The notes under the pieces were generated by a model. It was not told the origin of the DNA. It made no database searches and was given only the letters and a program-made list of their open reading frames with translations. The translations under genes and the position numbers were made by a program. Positions 61,947-64,000 of a DNA stretch of 64,000 nucleotides are shown here, one piece after another. Origin of the DNA: Neolewinella maritima (GTDB lineage: Bacteria; Bacteroidota; Bacteroidia; Chitinophagales; Saprospiraceae); contig NZ_CAKLPZ010000002.1 of NCBI RefSeq assembly GCF_923081025.1, positions 496,001-560,000 of the forward strand, in the 5' to 3' direction. The first letter of the stretch is position 1; every line of letters starts with the position of its first letter.

Positions 61947-62524
61947 AGAATAGTAACGATCTTAAGAACGAGTGGGCTAACAAAAAGCCCAAGTACTCAA
62001 TTAGACACAAAGAACTGTTCGATAGTCTATCACAGAAGTTCGGTGCGGAGGGCGACAGAAAAGCTAGTCTAGGTAAGCACTTCTCTAATAACTACGAACT
62101 TTACATGTATGCTTTCTTTCTTGGTCTTTATAAAGATGAGTTTGAGCCAATCGGTGAAGATGAAGAAAAAGTAGACTTTAGTTACCCGATTCACCTATGG
62201 GGACGTAAGAGTAACAGATTAGATCGCGAAGATTTCACTGATCTACAAGATTACATGTTTATGGCCTCTTTTGTCAAATCTGACTTTGACTTCATCGAAT
62301 TAGAAAAAGGCAAGCTATCGATTGGTAAGGTCATCAAGGTAATTACTACTGCTACAGAAAGCTACGCTAACGGCGGATTACAACTCATCAAAGAAATGTT
62401 AGAAGACGACGCTAACGCATTCATAGCTCCGACTGCCCTCATGAATATTATCACTAAACCTTTGGTAACCAGTGATGCAGAATCTACCATGCAGCAGGAG
62501 CAAGAAGCTACTAACGTAGATTAG
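61943..62524 (+). CDS. Uncharacterised 193-aa protein closing the defence operon (SspH/DndE-like candidate)
   Basis: A soluble charged protein with an N-terminal Lys/Asp-rich stretch, a helical core (RHKELFDSLSQKFG, DRKASLGKHFSNNYELYMYA) and an acidic C-terminus ending TNVD. The ATG overlaps the SMC gene stop by 4 bp. The early helical part recalls small DndE-type proteins only loosely, and I cannot assign the family. It is the last gene of the island; the next gene is convergent 145 bp away. Confidence 0.7.
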   Translation: MKNSNDLKNEWANKKPKYSIRHKELFDSLSQKFGAEGDRKASLGKHFSNNYELYMYAFFLGLYKDEFEPIGEDEEKVDFSYPIHLWGRKSNRLDREDFTDLQDYMFMASFVKSDFDFIELEKGKLSIGKVIKVITTATESYANGGLQLIKEMLEDDANAFIAPTALMNIITKPLVTSDAESTMQQEQEATNVD

Positions 62525-62582
62525 GAGGACTAATCAGGGATCAAACTTATTCGACCAAGAGAATCGCTTTAGATACGCAGCT

Positions 62583-62606
62583 AAGGTGGACCACTTTGAA
62601 CCGCCG
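62583..62606. mobile_element. Possible IS21-type end fragment
   Basis: The sequence AAGGTGGACCACTTTGAACC (62583-62602) resembles the repeated GTGGxxCACTTT units near the right ends of IS21-family elements. No transposase is present. With the fragment at 51695 it may represent insertion-sequence debris flanking the island. The rest of 62525-62668 shows no gene. Confidence 0.3.
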
Positions 62607-62668
62607 ACTTCACATAAGATAAGCTACGGGCAAATAAACATCCACTATTTACCGTACCCCAACCCCCC

Positions 62669-63535
62669 TCACCCCCGCCGCTTAAAAAACCGCAGCAACT
62701 CCTTCACGTAATCCTCCGTCGTCTCCACGCTCAGGGTATCCGCGCCGCTCTGGCGGAAGGCGGCGTTGAAGTAGTCCATGGTGTCGTTGTACCAACCGGC
62801 GTAGCGGTCGCGCACCCGGGCGCTGTCGGTGTCGATCCACTGCGTCTTGCCGGTCTCGGCGTCCTTGGCGCGCAGGAGGCCTACGGCGGGCAGTTCGCGC
62901 TCGCGGGGGTCGTAGAGGTGTAGGCCCACTAGGTCGTGGCGGCGGGCGGCCAGGCGAAGCGGACGCTCGTAGTCGGTGGCCAGGTAGTCCGACAGCAGGA
63001 AGCAGATGCTGCGCTTCTTGACCATATTGGTGAAGTAGGTCAGCGCCATACCGATGTCCGTACCCCCGCCCTCGGGCCGGGTATCGAGCAGCTCGCGGAT
63101 GATGCGCAGGACGTGTCCACGGCCTTTCTTCGGCGGCAGGAACTTCTCCACCCGGTCGCTGAACAGCAGCAGCCCAACCTTATCGTTGTTCTGGGCGGCG
63201 GAGAAGGCCAGCACCGCGCAGATCTCGGTGATCAGCTCGTTCTTGGGCTGCTTCACGGTACCGAAGTAGCTCGACTTCGAGATGTCCACTAGCAGCATCA
63301 CGGTCAGTTCGCGCTCCTCCTCGAAGACCTTGACGTAGGGCTCGCCGGAGCGGGCCGTCACGTTCCAGTCGATGTTGCGCACGTCATCGCCGTACTGGTA
63401 GCTGCGCACCTCGGAGAAGGACATGCCCCGACCCTTGAAGGCCGAATGGTACTCGCCGGAGAAGATCTGCCGGCTCAGTCCCTTGGTCTTGATCTCGATG
63501 CGGCGCACCCGCTTGAGCAGTTCGGTGGTTTCCAT
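62669..63535 (-). CDS. DUF58 domain protein
   Basis: The 288-aa protein carries the DUF58 core: KGRGMSFSEVRSYQYGDDVRNIDWNVTAR, which is diagnostic, followed by a VWA-like fold (VMLLVDISKSSYFG). It is cytosolic, with no membrane segment. DUF58 proteins partner with MoxR AAA+ ATPases and Bat VWA proteins in Bacteroidota. The bat genes are at 8.6-12.2 kb here, so the usual cluster is split. Start is ATG 63535. Confidence 0.92.
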   Translation of the reverse strand: METTELLKRVRRIEIKTKGLSRQIFSGEYHSAFKGRGMSFSEVRSYQYGDDVRNIDWNVTARSGEPYVKVFEEERELTVMLLVDISKSSYFGTVKQPKNELITEICAVLAFSAAQNNDKVGLLLFSDRVEKFLPPKKGRGHVLRIIRELLDTRPEGGGTDIGMALTYFTNMVKKRSICFLLSDYLATDYERPLRLAARRHDLVGLHLYDPRERELPAVGLLRAKDAETGKTQWIDTDSARVRDRYAGWYNDTMDYFNAAFRQSGADTLSVETTEDYVKELLRFFKRRG

Positions 63536-63551
63536 GGGGGAAAGGTACGGG

Positions 63552-64000
63552 CTAGTCCGCAGCGTCGCTCCGGCGGCAGTCGATCAGGATGTGGATGGCC
63601 CCGGCCGCCGCCTTGTCGTCGCGCAGGTGGAAGGCCTCGGCCACCCGCGCCAGGGGGAAGCGGTGGGTGACCATATCGACCGTATTCACCAGGCCGTCCT
63701 GCACCAGTTGCAGCCCCTCCTGCCAGAAGCGCCGCATGGCGATGTCCGACTTGGGCTCCGTCGAGTAGATGTCCACCCGCTTCTTGTGCATCTTGAAGAA
63801 GTCGAAGTGCGCCGTACAGGTGCCGATGCAACCGTACATCACGATCCGCCCCCCGAAGGCACAGGCGTCCAGCGCGTCCACCATACCGTCGCCCTCCAGC
63901 AGACACGGGATCACCACGTCGAAGCCGTCCGGATGATCCGTCCCCACGACGTCCATGGTCGGCGTGTGCTCGGTGGGGATGCGGTAGGTCGCCGTAGCCC
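63552..64000 (-). CDS. Zinc-type alcohol/polyol dehydrogenase family protein, 5' part outside window
   Basis: The open frame runs off the right edge. The first visible residues are ATATYRIPTEHTPTMDVVG, and the frame ends at 63552 (149 visible codons). The pattern matches the C-terminal half of medium-chain dehydrogenases: DVVIPCLLEGDGMVDALDAC, GGRIVMYGCIG and a final helical segment RFPLARVAEAFHLRDD. The Rossmann glycine motif and catalytic zinc residues would lie upstream. Substrate unknown. It is 16 bp upstream of the DUF58 start on the same strand. Confidence 0.8.
   Translation of the reverse strand, partial: ATATYRIPTEHTPTMDVVGTDHPDGFDVVIPCLLEGDGMVDALDACAFGGRIVMYGCIGTCTAHFDFFKMHKKRVDIYSTEPKSDIAMRRFWQEGLQLVQDGLVNTVDMVTHRFPLARVAEAFHLRDDKAAAGAIHILIDCRRSDAAD

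Noticed and set aside
51611..62668. Prophage or integrative element
   Set aside because: No integrase, structural, replication or conjugation gene, and no adjoining tRNA or clear direct repeat.

Overview
This is a 64 kb chromosomal window from a G+C-rich member of the Bacteroidota, most likely of the Saprospiria (Lewinella-like). The evidence is: TAnnTTTG-type -7 promoter elements (9 exact matches noted here) with no Shine-Dalgarno consensus, Bacteroidota-type proteins (Rho with a large disordered insertion, BlaI/M56 pair with a TonB-plug-like tail, Bat/von Willebrand cluster, CBS-fused glutamate-cysteine ligase, DUF2237, DUF819) and short untranslated leaders. The species assignment is inference.

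Layout. 1-4.9 kb: minus-strand housekeeping run tRNA-Leu(UAG) > tig > clpP > clpX > pdxH > partial gene. 5.0-7.3 kb: blaI-blaR1-type regulator/protease pair and a SnoaL-like protein. 7.4-12.2 kb: a methyltransferase and a bat gene group (DUF4381-like protein, two VWA membrane proteins and an unrecognised gene between them). 12.2-21.6 kb: purN, an MFS transporter, methylmalonyl-CoA epimerase, proA, a K+ channel, meaB, lemA, two TPM-domain proteins, a DUF3299-like secreted protein and an M28 glutaminyl-cyclase-like lipoprotein. 21.7-37.3 kb: glyS, GCS2-CBS ligase, prs, a UvrD helicase with AddB-like nuclease, an MBL hydrolase, rho, serS, a zinc metallopeptidase, frr and comEC. 37.3-51.6 kb: csaA-like gene, TolC-like efflux protein, DUF2237, ABC exporter, two SulP transporters, S41 protease, flavin reductase, SDR, DUF819 and nadE. 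62.7-64 kb: a DUF58 protein and a partial zinc-dependent dehydrogenase.

The accessory region is 51.6-62.65 kb. It is visibly A+T-richer than the rest and carries seven same-strand genes. sspB (DUF4007), sspC (large P-loop ATPase) and sspD (PP-loop/PAPS-reductase fold) overlap one another and make up a DNA phosphorothioation module. After a 218-bp gap come a PLD-like/DEAH helicase, a 77-aa protein, an SMC/Rad50-like ATPase with a CxxC hook and a 193-aa protein, all with stop/start overlaps. This resembles the single-strand phosphorothioate defence cassette sspBCD plus an SspFGH-type effector. No cysteine desulfurase (sspA) is in the window, so sulfur would have to come from a desulfurase elsewhere. 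Possible insertion-sequence debris lies on both flanks.

Short structured repeats are scattered between genes: five copies of a palindromic TTAAACACnGATTAC-type element, two copies of a two-hairpin element whose stems show compensatory changes, and a 23-bp inverted repeat with a half copy elsewhere.
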